Positions 1 to 5,741 are shown, counted from the stretch's first letter. The stretch: 6,046 bases of DNA from Acidimicrobiaceae bacterium (GCA_003156795.1 PMHU01000312.1:7235-13280); one strand, 5' to 3'. The notes: generated from the letters alone by a model not told the origin. Numbers and translations: made by a program.

Positions 1-659
1 GTCCCTTGTGGTTTACGAACGGAGATGACTCGATCGGGCGCATCACCACCAGCGGCGTTGTTACCGACTTCACAAGCTCGGGCATCGATCGGCCCGAGGC
101 AATCACGGCCGGTCCCGACGGCAACCTCTGGTTTACAAACGGGAGCTCGTACATCGGTCGGATGACTCCTTCGGGAACCGTGACCGACTACTACATCCAG
201 GAAACCCACATATCCGGTGGAGCCATAACCGCCGGTCCCGACGGGGACATCTGGTTCGTCGATAGCGCAGGCACGATTGGGAGCATCACTACATCAGGGT
301 CCGTCAGGATCTACGGCAACTCGCTCCTCCAATATCCGACCGCAATCACAGGCGGACCTGACGGAGCCATCTGGATCACACAACAGGACGACACGGTCGG
401 ACGAATCCCGACGCCAGTGACCCCGGACATCAAGAGCTTCTCGCCCAGTTCGGGGCCGGACGGTACCACGGTCTCCATCACCGGCAAACACCTCGACGGG
501 GCGACCAGCGTCACTTTCAGCGGGATTCCAGCTGGCATCATCTCTGATACGGCGAAGCAGATCGTCGCCGAAGTACCCAGCGGAGGATCCAGTGGCCTGG
601 TGACGGTAACCACGCCGGTCGGGACGGCAACGAGCGCGACCGCCTTCAGTGTCACTTAG
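1..659 (+). CDS. Vgb-like beta-propeller with C-terminal IPT/TIG domain (5' truncated)
   Basis: This is the C-terminal end of a probably secreted repeat protein. The reading frame is open from base 3, and the TTG at base 6 lies inside a blade motif (LWFTNG), so the true start is upstream of the window. Four blade units are visible, marked by LWFTNG at the edge and then GPDGNLW, GPDGDIW and GPDGAIW, whose first codons are at 111, 234 and 354, a 120-123 base period. Each is followed by an IGRITTSG-like strand. From about residue 138 (counting from base 6) the protein changes to PDIKSFSPSSGPDGTTVSITG, a typical start of an IPT/TIG immunoglobulin-like domain, which runs to the stop at 657-659. 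The family includes virginiamycin B lyase, but I see no histidine-bearing catalytic signature, so I infer a binding or structural surface role. It is paralogous to the propeller gene at 1009-2435; for example, the 17 bases at 6-22 recur at 1171-1187. Confidence 0.85.
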   Translation, partial: PLWFTNGDDSIGRITTSGVVTDFTSSGIDRPEAITAGPDGNLWFTNGSSYIGRMTPSGTVTDYYIQETHISGGAITAGPDGDIWFVDSAGTIGSITTSGSVRIYGNSLLQYPTAITGGPDGAIWITQQDDTVGRIPTPVTPDIKSFSPSSGPDGTTVSITGKHLDGATSVTFSGIPAGIISDTAKQIVAEVPSGGSSGLVTVTTPVGTATSATAFSVT

Positions 660-662
660 GTC

Positions 663-690
663 CTGGTCCGCGACGCTGTAGAAAGACCAG
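663..690 (+). terminator. weak hairpin after the first propeller gene
   Basis: CTGGTC (663-668) and GACCAG (685-690) can form a 6-bp stem around a 16-base loop, starting 3 bases after the propeller stop codon. There is no T tract. It could end the propeller transcript, but it also overlaps the region where the tRNA promoter must lie (a TAGAAA at 692-697 is a possible -10). The short stem and large loop make this a weak call. Confidence 0.2.
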
Positions 691-704
691 CTAGAAATGC
701 ACAA

Positions 705-780
705 GGGCCCGTAGCTCAGCGGTCAGAGCAGGGGACTCATAATCCCTCGGTCGTGGGTTCGATCCCCACCGGGCCCACCA
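705..780 (+). tRNA. tRNA with anticodon CAU, probably tRNA-Ile2 (lysidine type)
   Basis: A full 76-base cloverleaf is visible. The acceptor stem is GGGCCCG (705-711) with CGGGCCC (770-776), then discriminator A777 and an encoded CCA (778-780). The D stem is GCTC/GAGC with an 8-base loop. The anticodon stem is 731-735 with 743-747, and the loop CTCATAA holds CAT at 738-740. The T stem GTGGG/CCCAC encloses TTCGATC (758-764). G1:C72 pairing excludes the initiator tRNA, which has a 1:72 mismatch. Choosing between elongator tRNA-Met and tRNA-Ile2 needs more care. The 8-base D loop, the ACTCATAAT anticodon region and the GGTCG variable region resemble E. coli ileX more than metT, which suggests an AUA-reading tRNA modified by TilS. 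The tRNA structure is certain; the isoacceptor is an inference. Confidence 0.95.
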
Positions 781-793
781 GCAGACCCCGTGA

Positions 794-836
794 CCAAGGC
801 CCCGCGCCAGGTGTCGCGCCCGGTCCGGGGCCTTGG
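794..836 (+). terminator. strong hairpin terminator downstream of the tRNA
   Basis: CCAAGGCCCCG (794-804) and CGGGGCCTTGG (826-836) form a perfect 11-bp, very GC-rich stem around a 21-base loop, starting 14 bases after the tRNA CCA. No T run follows, which is common for actinobacterial terminators. Its position fits termination or 3' processing of the tRNA transcript, and it would insulate the downstream propeller gene. Confidence 0.5.
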
Positions 837-883
837 GAAGCCTTGCTTGGGCCGTTTGGTCGGGGGCTGTGGCTGGAGGTTGG

Positions 884-898
884 TCCCATCAGATGGGA
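884..898. repeat. short inverted repeat upstream of the second propeller gene
   Basis: TCCCATC (884-890) and GATGGGA (892-898) form a 7-base inverted repeat around a single central base. It lies just upstream of a possible -35 element at 907-912. The symmetry and position would suit an operator for a dimeric regulator, but there is only one copy and no regulator gene nearby. Confidence 0.25.
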
Positions 899-906
899 AC
901 CCCTGG

Positions 907-936
907 TTGAACGGGTGAGCGGGGTGGCACTATTGG
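907..936 (+). promoter_or_regulatory. possible promoter of the second propeller gene
   Basis: TTGAAC (907-912) matches the -35 consensus well. It is followed after 18 bases by TATTGG (931-936), a poor -10 that keeps only the first three consensus bases. Transcription from here would give a leader of roughly 65 bases before the ATG at 1009. The stretch between the tRNA terminator and this gene holds no other element I can name. Confidence 0.25.
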
Positions 937-1155
937 ACTGAAGACGGTTGGTTGGAGTTCCGTCCCTGAGGAGGTAGCGATATCCGGCCGGTGGGGAGGG
1001 AGGCTGGTATGGGAGCGAGGCTGGGCGCGGTGGCCGTGCTGATTGCGGCTCTCTTGACGGGGGCTTTCGTGGGCACGGCTGGTGCGGACGCGGCTGGGAA
1101 CTCTGGTGGTGTCACGACGGTGTCCCAGGGGATATTGGCGAATCAGATCAGGGCC

Positions 1156-2108
1156 GGTCCGGACGGCGCGTTGTGGTTTACGAACGGCGGGAACACGATC
1201 GGGCGGGTGACTACCAGCGGTGTCGTCACCAACAACTTCACTGATCCGAGTATCGACAATCCGCAGGGGATCGCGGCCGGCCCAGATGGGGCGTTGTGGT
1301 GTGGTTCACCAATGCCCTGGGTAACAGTATCGGCCGGATCACGACCTCGGGAGTCCTGAGTAGCTACAGCGATTCGAGCATCGACGATCCAGTGTCGATT
1401 GCTGTCGGCTCCGACGGCGCGCTGTGGTTTACGAATGTGGGCAATAATTCGATCGGTAGTATCACCACAACCGGGGTGGTCAGCAACTACACCGACCCGA
1501 GCATCGACAATCCGACCTCCATAGTCGCTGGCCCGGACGGCGCACTGTGGTTCATCAACCTTGGCAACACGATCGGTAGGATCACTACTGCGGGAGTTGT
1601 CTCGAATTTCACCGACCCGTCGATCGACAACCCAGAGAGCATCACGGCGGGGCCTGATGGCGCGCTGTGGTTCACGAATAGCGGCACCTACAATCCGCAC
1701 ACGGGTGTGTGGCAGGGCGAGTCGATCAGCCGGATCACTACCGCCGGGGCGGTCACGAGTTACACCAGCTCCACGATCGACCACCCCGACGGCATCACGG
1801 CCGGCCCGGACGGCGCCCTATGGTTCACCAACGAGTCGACGGGGAATACCTCGCTGACCGGCTCGATCGGGCGGATCACCACCTCAGGCTCGATATCGGC
1901 CTACACGAACAGTTCCATCGGACAGCCACAAGCGATAACCGTAGGACCCGACGGCGCGCTGTGGTACTTCAACGGCGGGACGCGAGCGACTTTGACGGCA
2001 ACGTTGGGGCGGATCACCACCGCCGGCGCAGTGTCGAACTACTCCTATCTAACAAGTTGCAACTGCGGTCTTCAGGGCCTCGTCAGCGGACCTGACGGTC
2101 AGCTCTGG
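1156..2108 (+). repeat. intragenic propeller-blade repeats (eight units)
   Basis: The DNA encoding GxDGxLW recurs with spacings of 123, 128, 123, 120, 153, 141 and 144 bases. The 128 interval is the usual 123 plus the 5-bp duplication. The first five units are near identical in plan (IGRITT-GVVSNFTDPSIDNP, then the motif). The last three carry inserted loops such as YNPHTGVWQGE and ESTGNTSLTG. Codons for the motif stay similar between blades, so recombination or slippage between units is plausible. Confidence 0.8.
1295..1304 (+). repeat. TGTGG tandem duplication causing the frameshift
   Basis: TGTGG at 1295-1299 is immediately repeated at 1300-1304. All sister blades have a single copy, as in TTG TGG TTY, coding LWF. 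The second copy adds five bases and shifts the frame. The pattern is what slipped-strand replication produces. With only two copies, it is not a classic phase-variation tract. Confidence 0.85.
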
Positions 2109-2510
2109 TTCACCACGACGTTCAACACGATCGGAGAGATCACAACCCCTCCATACGCAACCGTCAACCCGGCAAGCGGACCTCCCGGCACCCAGGTGGC
2201 GGTCGCCGGAGCCGGCTTCACCCCGGGTGAGACGGTGACAGCGACCTACAAGACCGGGCTCACCGAGCCGAAGGACGTCACGGTCTGCACCGCCGTCGCC
2301 ACATCGAGCGGGAGCTACTCCTGCACGGGCGACATCCCAGCAGCATCGACTGCCGGATCCACCGGCCTTCACAAGATCAAGGCAAAGGGAGGTACGTCAG
2401 CCAGCGTCGCGAAAGCGGGCTACTCCCTCACCTAGCAGGGCCACCTCGGATAGAGACTGCCAGTCCAGTCACGAGGGTCGCCAATGTTCACACCGCCCAA
2501 AGTGCTCCAC

Positions 2511-2532
2511 CGGTCGACCGGGAGGCCTCCCG
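2511..2532. repeat. two overlapping perfect palindromes
   Basis: CGGTCGACCG (2511-2520) is a 10-base perfect palindrome. CGGGAGGCCTCCCG (2519-2532) is a 14-base perfect palindrome that shares its first two bases with the end of the other. They lie about 75 bases after the propeller stop. The second can fold as a 5-bp stem with a GGCC loop and could act as a terminator. As duplex DNA, the pair could bind dimeric proteins. Confidence 0.4.
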
Positions 2533-2714
2533 TGGCCCAGCGACGAGAGAAATAATCGGCATGGCGTTCAGGGATCGGTCTTCCCGAAGGAGAGAGGACA
2601 TCTCGAAGGCGGACCGCTTCGCCAACAACAACGTTCCCTCATGCGTGGCACTCGCACCGGGCCACACACTCAGCGCCGAACGCAAAATCGGCTCTGCGCC
2701 ACAGTGGTGACGCG

Positions 2715-2720
2715 TAGTCT
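2715..2720 (+). promoter_or_regulatory. possible -10 element for leaderless transcription
   Basis: TAGTCT (2715-2720) fits the actinobacterial TANNNT -10 pattern and ends 6 bases before the GTG at 2727. This would place the transcription start on the start codon itself. It would explain why no Shine-Dalgarno sequence precedes this gene. No good -35 is visible about 17 bases upstream. Confidence 0.25.
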
Positions 2721-2726
2721 GCTCCT

Positions 2727-3461
2727 GTGGTCGACCGGCCCGGTGATATGCGAGGGTGGCCATCGGGTCCTCCGAAAAGAAGAGGGCACTTCGGTCTCGA
2801 GCTCGCGCTATTGCTGGTTGTAGCGTTCTGGGTGGCGGTGATTGTGGTCGTTCGCTCCAACACTCATGGCGCATCTCCTTCGATTGCGATGGCGGTGACA
2901 GGCACCCCCCTGCCCGGAACGCCAGCCGGATACCAGGCCTATGAGGATGGACCGGACCACTTCTCCATAGCGGTGCCGAGCGCCTGGTATGACATCGACC
3001 CCACCAGCGTTGAGGGCGTTGATGATCAGGCCCAGCAATCTGCAGAACGGTCGAATCCCGGACTGAGCGACTTTCTGGGTAGCCCCTCCCCGTCACTCGG
3101 GGCGGCGAGCACCAAGTTCCTTGCGTCGGGAGGCCACGTCCCCAACGGCGTACCCTCTGTTGTGAGTGTGGTGATATTCCGCCCGGTTCCTCCGACCGAT
3201 CTCGGCTCGCTCGAGACCGGGATACTCACAACCACCGCACTAGCGCACGCCAAGTTAGAAGCGCGCGGCTTGGTTGCACTGAATGGGAGAAGCGCCTTTC
3301 GCGCAACCGCCGAATCCACCGTCGAGACCACGAGCGGGCAGACCGCAACAAACCAATCGGCCATTTATCTCATCGACGTAAATGACACCTTGTATGCCGT
3401 TATTGTAAGCGGCATCGACCCTGCCTTGGCGACGATCGTCCACACCTTCAATATCTACTAG
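2727..3461 (+). CDS. membrane-anchored protein with extracytoplasmic domain, function unknown
   Basis: The product is 244 residues from the GTG at 2727; an in-frame ATG at 2748 is the main alternative, and neither has a ribosome binding site. Basic residues (PPKRRGH, about 16-21) precede one hydrophobic segment, about residues 24-42 (LELALLLVVAFWVAVIVVV). This predicts a cytoplasmic N terminus and an outside C-terminal domain. After a proline- and serine-rich linker, YEDGPDHFSIAVPSAWYDIDP (about 72-92) resembles the opening strand and turn of PsbP-like or DUF1795-like lipoprotein domains, which start with a similar 'F-S-(I/V)-x-V-P-x-x-W'. That assignment is an inference from a short motif. 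The remaining sequence alternates strand-like stretches (SVVSVVIFRPV, TLYAVIVSGID) and ends HTFNIY. There are no cysteines and no catalytic motif. Typical GC-rich third positions support it as a real gene. Confidence 0.8.
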   Translation: MVDRPGDMRGWPSGPPKRRGHFGLELALLLVVAFWVAVIVVVRSNTHGASPSIAMAVTGTPLPGTPAGYQAYEDGPDHFSIAVPSAWYDIDPTSVEGVDDQAQQSAERSNPGLSDFLGSPSPSLGAASTKFLASGGHVPNGVPSVVSVVIFRPVPPTDLGSLETGILTTTALAHAKLEARGLVALNGRSAFRATAESTVETTSGQTATNQSAIYLIDVNDTLYAVIVSGIDPALATIVHTFNIY

Positions 3462-3469
3462 TTGACATT

Positions 3470-3483
3470 CACCCGAGAGGGTG
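3470..3483 (+). terminator. small hairpin just after the membrane protein gene
   Basis: CACCC (3470-3474) and GGGTG (3479-3483) form a 5-bp stem closed by a GAGA tetraloop of the stable GNRA type, 9 bases after the stop codon. There is no T tract. It may stabilise or end the mRNA. The TTGACA just before it (3462-3467) has no matching -10. Confidence 0.3.
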
Positions 3484-3603
3484 GCTGGCGCGGCCGAACC
3501 ACGTTTCGTCGTGCCTGAATCAAACCCAGCACAGTAGATCCCGTCTGGCGCCACCGAATCGGCATTTATCGTTTGGACCGGCTTGGTGGGGCAGAATCAC
3601 GGG

Positions 3604-3984
3604 GTGCCGGGTGCTGAGGCGGACGATTGCAGGATACGTTTGGAACGGATCTCTTCTCTCTTGCCGGAGGTGACCCAACGTCCCGGTGGGGAAGGAGGCC
3701 GCCACGTCGCCTTCATGGTCAGAAAGCGGACCTTCGCATACTTCACGGATGACCACCACGGCGACGGCCGCCTGGCGCTGATCTGCAAGGCGAGACCCGG
3801 AGAGCAAGAAGCCTTGGTGTGTGAGCGTCAGAGCCGGTTTTTCGTGCCTCCGTATCTAGGGCACCGGGGATGGGTTGGGATGTGGCTCGATTCGGGCGAT
3901 GTCGATTGGGAGGAAGTTGAGGAGCTGATGGTCGAGGCGTACCGTCTGACTGCTCCGAAGAGCCTCCGTACTCAGCTCGGCTGA
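3604..3984 (+). CDS. MmcQ/YjbR family protein
   Basis: This 126-residue product matches the plan of the MmcQ/YjbR family (YjbR fold, often named 'DNA-binding' from structural similarity; the biochemical role is not established). Seen in order: the N-terminal helix with LERISSLLPEVTQ (about 13-25), the strands GRHVAFMVRKRTFAYFTDD (32-50), RLALICKARPGEQEALV (56-72), FFVPPYLGHRGWVGMWLD (79-96), and the closing helix VDWEEVEELMVEAYRLTAPKSLRTQL (100-125). The VDWEE...YRLTAPK ending is the family's clearest signature. I chose the GTG at 3604 because it gives the usual distance to LPEV. TTG 3583 and GTG 3586 are in-frame alternatives, and no start has a strong ribosome binding site. The gene runs toward the SDR gene on the other strand. 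A second family member lies at the right edge of the window. Confidence 0.85.
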   Translation: MPGAEADDCRIRLERISSLLPEVTQRPGGEGGRHVAFMVRKRTFAYFTDDHHGDGRLALICKARPGEQEALVCERQSRFFVPPYLGHRGWVGMWLDSGDVDWEEVEELMVEAYRLTAPKSLRTQLG

Positions 3985-4100
3985 GCGGCGATATACCCGC
4001 CAGCGCTGATGAGGGCGCACCCCATTATTAACTCGGAGGTTCCTCCACTCCAGCGGGAAGCGAGGCTAGGCGAGCGCGGAGTGTCGATCGGCGTGGCCAG

Positions 4101-4122
4101 AGGGTCCTCGTTGGAGCACCCT
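4101..4122. terminator. hairpin between convergent genes
   Basis: AGGGTCCTC (4101-4109) and GAGCACCCT (4114-4122) form a 9-bp stem with one C:C mismatch and a 4-base loop (GTTG). It sits in the 175-base gap between the convergent YjbR and SDR stops, where a bidirectional terminator is expected. There is no T tract on either strand. The rest of this gap holds nothing I can name. Confidence 0.35.
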
Positions 4123-4159
4123 GGGAAGCACGGAAATCAGTCGCCGCGCCGCGTGTCAG

Positions 4160-4903
4160 TCAACCGGCCGTGCGCCCTCCGTCGATGGTTAGCACTGAGC
4201 CTGTCAGGTGGCGTGCATCGTCGGAGAGAGCATGAACAGCAAGTGCTGCGACTTCCTCAGGAGGTACCAGGTCTCCGAGGGGGATGCTGGCAAGCCCGCG
4301 TTCGATGTGACCAGGAATGCGGCGGACCATCGGAGTGTCGGTGAGACCCGGCGCCAGCACGTTGACTCGGATGCGTCGCACCGCTAGCTCCAATGCCAGC
4401 GCCCGGGCGGTGGCATGTAGACCCGCCTTGGCGGCAACGTAGGCGAGTCTTTGCTCGCGGGGGCGTATCGCCATCGAAGATCCGCACACCAGGAGCGAGG
4501 CGCCGTCGACGACATGAGGCAGGGACAGGACCAGCGTCTGGATGGCGCCGGTGAGATTGACGCTCACCACTCGGTCCCATTCCAGCCAGTCGAGCTCCTC
4601 CACCGGGCACGGCGGTGGAAGAACTCCGGCGTTCGCGAACACACCGTGAAGACTTCCGAGCTCCGTGGCGAAAGCGTCGATAGCGGTCGTCAGGCCAGCT
4701 CTGTCGGTTACATCCACGACTTGCGGGGTGATCCGGCCGCCGCGTCCTCGTACAGCGTCGACCGTCGAGTTGAGACCCTTCGGCTCGACGTCGATGGCGG
4801 CAACCGACGCCCCCTCCGCAGCCGCCAGCAATGCCGTTGCCCGGCCAATCCCGCTGGCGACACCCGTGATCAGCACAACTCGGCCTTCGAGGCGAGGAGA
4901 CAT
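4160..4903 (-). CDS. short-chain dehydrogenase/reductase (SDR)
   Basis: The product is a 247-residue classical SDR, a cytoplasmic NAD(P)-dependent oxidoreductase with a Rossmann fold. Visible motifs are TGVASGIG (13-20, cofactor loop), D38 after the second strand (AAIDVE, which favours NAD(H) over NADP(H)), D64-V65, NAG (91-93), N116 in VNLTG, catalytic S143 in CGSSM, Y155 and K159 in YVAAK, PG at 185-186, and the closing LTGSVLTIDGG. All four catalytic residues (N, S, Y, K) are present, so an active enzyme is likely. The substrate cannot be told. I chose ATG at 4903 because it places MSPRLEGRVVLITG at the usual distance from the glycine motif. GTG at 4912 is a close alternative. A frame extension to 5152 adds 83 residues of non-family sequence that overlap the divergent gene's start, so I rejected it. 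It is convergent with the YjbR gene and divergent from the GerW-like gene. Confidence 0.95.
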   Translation of the reverse strand: MSPRLEGRVVLITGVASGIGRATALLAAAEGASVAAIDVEPKGLNSTVDAVRGRGGRITPQVVDVTDRAGLTTAIDAFATELGSLHGVFANAGVLPPPCPVEELDWLEWDRVVSVNLTGAIQTLVLSLPHVVDGASLLVCGSSMAIRPREQRLAYVAAKAGLHATARALALELAVRRIRVNVLAPGLTDTPMVRRIPGHIERGLASIPLGDLVPPEEVAALAVHALSDDARHLTGSVLTIDGGRTAG

Positions 4904-5090
4904 TCCAGCCACAGTACTGATCGCAACCGGCAGAGAGCTTGGGTCCCACCTGGGGGTCCGACGGGGAACTTCGTCAGCCAACCCGACAGCATCCTGATCT
5001 CCCCGTCTGACGGTGGAGGTGCCCGATTGGCCTGACGGGCGCCGGGTTAGTTGGAAGCTCTGTGAGTTGGAAGGATGGATTCGGTGGCAG

Positions 5091-5121
5091 TTGACCGGCA
5101 CCCTGTACGACACGCTTAGAT
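5091..5121 (+). promoter_or_regulatory. possible promoter of the GerW-like gene
   Basis: TTGACC (5091-5096) is a good -35. TTAGAT (5116-5121) is a mediocre -10 after a long 19-base spacer. It lies directly upstream of the Shine-Dalgarno site of the next gene, leaving a very short leader. The remainder of the 233-base divergent gap (4904-5136) shows no clear promoter for the SDR gene. Confidence 0.3.
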
Positions 5122-5136
5122 GAAAAGGAGTACACC

Positions 5137-5445
5137 GTGGATGTCCCAGCACTTCTGGAGCGAATTGGTGAGAACCTCAGCGTTAGCAGAGCGTTCGGGC
5201 CTGCTGTCGAGCACGACGGCACGCTGGTCATTCCGGTGGCGCTGATCGTCGGGGGCGGAGGCGGCGGAAACCAACCTCAGCATGACGACGCCGAGGGCGG
5301 AGGTTTCGGCGGCGTCGTCCATCCGTTGGGCGTCTATGTCGTTAGGCAAGACCGAGTGCGGTTTGTGCCCAGCTACGAAGCGACCTCCCTGGCTTTGGCC
5401 GTCTTGTCTCTTCTCCGTCTCTTGGCTCGTAGACGACGGTCCTGA
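5137..5445 (+). CDS. GerW/YtfJ-family protein
   Basis: The GTG at 5137 follows AAAAGGAG (5123-5130) by 6 bases, the best ribosome binding site in the window. The 102-residue product matches the sporulation protein YtfJ/GerW family. It has an N-terminal helix DVPALLERIGENLSVSRAFG (2-21), then DGTLVIPVALIVGGGGGG (27-44), a flexible acidic and histidine-containing loop, GGGFGGVVHPLGVYVVRQDRVRFVP (54-78), and a hydrophobic C-terminal stretch (SLALAVLSLLRLLA, 84-97) ending in RRRRS. The glycine-rich strands are the family hallmark. The C-terminal hydrophobic and basic end suggests membrane association, as in many actinobacterial members. In Bacillus the founder is a spore germination protein. Actinobacterial members occur widely and their role is unclear, so I do not infer sporulation here. 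It is divergent from the SDR gene. Confidence 0.88.
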   Translation: MDVPALLERIGENLSVSRAFGPAVEHDGTLVIPVALIVGGGGGGNQPQHDDAEGGGFGGVVHPLGVYVVRQDRVRFVPSYEATSLALAVLSLLRLLARRRRS

Positions 5446-5446
5446 C

Positions 5447-5680
5447 GTGAGCCGGGGATCGCAGATCGCCGAAGCGGCAGAGGTCCCCCGCAAGAACGAC
5501 ACGTCCCGCACCCGGGCCTACCGCAAGGTTCTTGTCGAGCCGTTGAAGGCGGGCCAGAACGCCATCGCACATGATTTTCTCCAGTCACTTCTGGTTCGCC
5601 CATGGTCGGCATGGCGCTTGAGACGGGCGACCTGCCGTGCCGACCGGCAGTCTGGTCTTATGCCGGACGAAGCGTACTGA
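5447..5680 (+). CDS. doubtful small ORF directly after the GerW-like gene
   Basis: A GTG at 5447 starts one base after the GerW-like stop codon and opens a 77-codon frame that ends at TGA 5678-5680. The spacing would allow translational coupling. The first 40 or so codons (to about 5569) end mostly in G or C, as in the real genes here. After that the bias fades and the product becomes rich in tryptophan and arginine (VRPWSAWRLRRATCRADR). I do not recognise it. It may be a decayed gene remnant or chance. Confidence 0.25.
   Translation: MSRGSQIAEAAEVPRKNDTSRTRAYRKVLVEPLKAGQNAIAHDFLQSLLVRPWSAWRLRRATCRADRQSGLMPDEAY
5629..5652. terminator. hairpin downstream of the GerW-like gene
   Basis: CTGCCG (5632-5637) pairs with CGGCAG (5645-5650) around a 7-base loop. 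Two more pairs (GA 5629-5630 with TC 5651-5652) extend the stem past a single bulged C. There is no T tract. If the small ORF at 5447 is not real, this is the first sizeable hairpin noted after the GerW-like gene. Confidence 0.25.
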
Positions 5681-5692
5681 GCGGCAATCGAC

Positions 5693-5741
5693 CGTCTCGT
5701 CGGTAACGCCGATAGAGGCCGAGACAGGTCGGGCCGAGACG
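5693..5741. repeat. direct repeat with a competing inverted copy
   Basis: GGCCGAGAC occurs at 5717-5725 and again at 5732-5740. An inverted copy of its core, CGTCTCG, lies at 5693-5699. The inverted copy can pair with either direct repeat: 6 bp (GTCTCG/CGAGAC) with the first, or 7 bp (CGTCTCG/CGAGACG) with the second. The result is two mutually exclusive hairpins. It could serve as a terminator for transcripts from either side. Confidence 0.35.

Larger units (their letters stand above)
1009..2435 (+). pseudogene. secreted Vgb-like beta-propeller with Ig-like tail, frame broken by a 5-bp duplication
   Basis: The ATG at 1009 follows GGGAGGGAGG (994-1003) by 5 bases, a good ribosome binding site. 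The product opens with a signal peptide: MGARLG, a hydrophobic core (AVAVLIAALLTGAFVG), then a likely cleavage near AGADA-AG. Blade motifs of the GxDGxLW type begin at 1156, 1279, 1407, 1530, 1650, 1803, 1944 and 2088, giving a seven- or eight-bladed propeller. After about base 2150 comes a tail starting NPASGPPGTQVAVAGAGFTP, an Ig/IPT-like fold with two cysteines (VTVC, YSC) that may form a disulfide. In the first frame the second blade reads GPDGALW and then runs out of frame to a stop at 1357-1359. The rest continues from FTNALGNSIGR at 1305 in another frame, to the TAG at 2433-2435. Removing five bases restores a normal blade. As written, only a short secreted fragment would be made. A sequencing or assembly error is the main alternative to a real mutation. 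No lyase catalytic residues were recognised. Confidence 0.8.
2436..2726. other. 291-base intergenic stretch without a recognised gene
   Basis: Between the propeller stop and the membrane protein gene I find no credible coding sequence on either strand. The minus-strand open frame across it continues into the antisense of the next gene and gives an arginine-rich, non-protein-like product. The stretch holds two adjacent palindromes (2511-2532), and its 3' end may contain the promoter of the next gene. There is no strong terminator with a T tract after the propeller gene. Confidence 0.5.

Noticed and set aside
1..659. Functional virginiamycin/streptogramin resistance lyase
   Set aside because: Only the blade architecture is shared. 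I see no histidine/glutamate catalytic cluster in either propeller, and the Ig-like tails and signal peptide fit a surface protein better than a cytoplasmic resistance enzyme.
1143..1784. 213-codon minus-strand frame with periodic sequence
   Set aside because: Its repeats are the antisense of the propeller blades. The periodicity comes from the real plus-strand gene.
2488..3096. 202-codon minus-strand frame
   Set aside because: Over half of it is antisense to the membrane protein gene. Its composition (rich in R, S and P) is that of a shadow frame, and no family motif is visible.
3462..3467. Perfect -35 hexamer TTGACA after the membrane protein gene
   Set aside because: No -10-like sequence lies 16-19 bases downstream, and a small hairpin occupies the spacer. 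It is unlikely to be a promoter for the YjbR gene.
4599..4609. Possible copy of the tRNA 3' end (CCACCGGGC) as an attachment site
   Set aside because: Only about nine bases match, and they lie inside the SDR coding sequence. There is no integrase in the window. Chance is the best explanation.
4451..5035. 194-codon plus-strand frame opposite the SDR gene
   Set aside because: It is fully antisense to a strongly supported SDR with complete motifs, and its product is low-quality (rich in R and S).
4904..5152. N-terminal extension of the SDR frame up to 5152
   Set aside because: The added 83 residues do not resemble SDR sequence. They overlap the start of the well-supported GerW-like gene, and a start at 4903 gives the normal SDR length.
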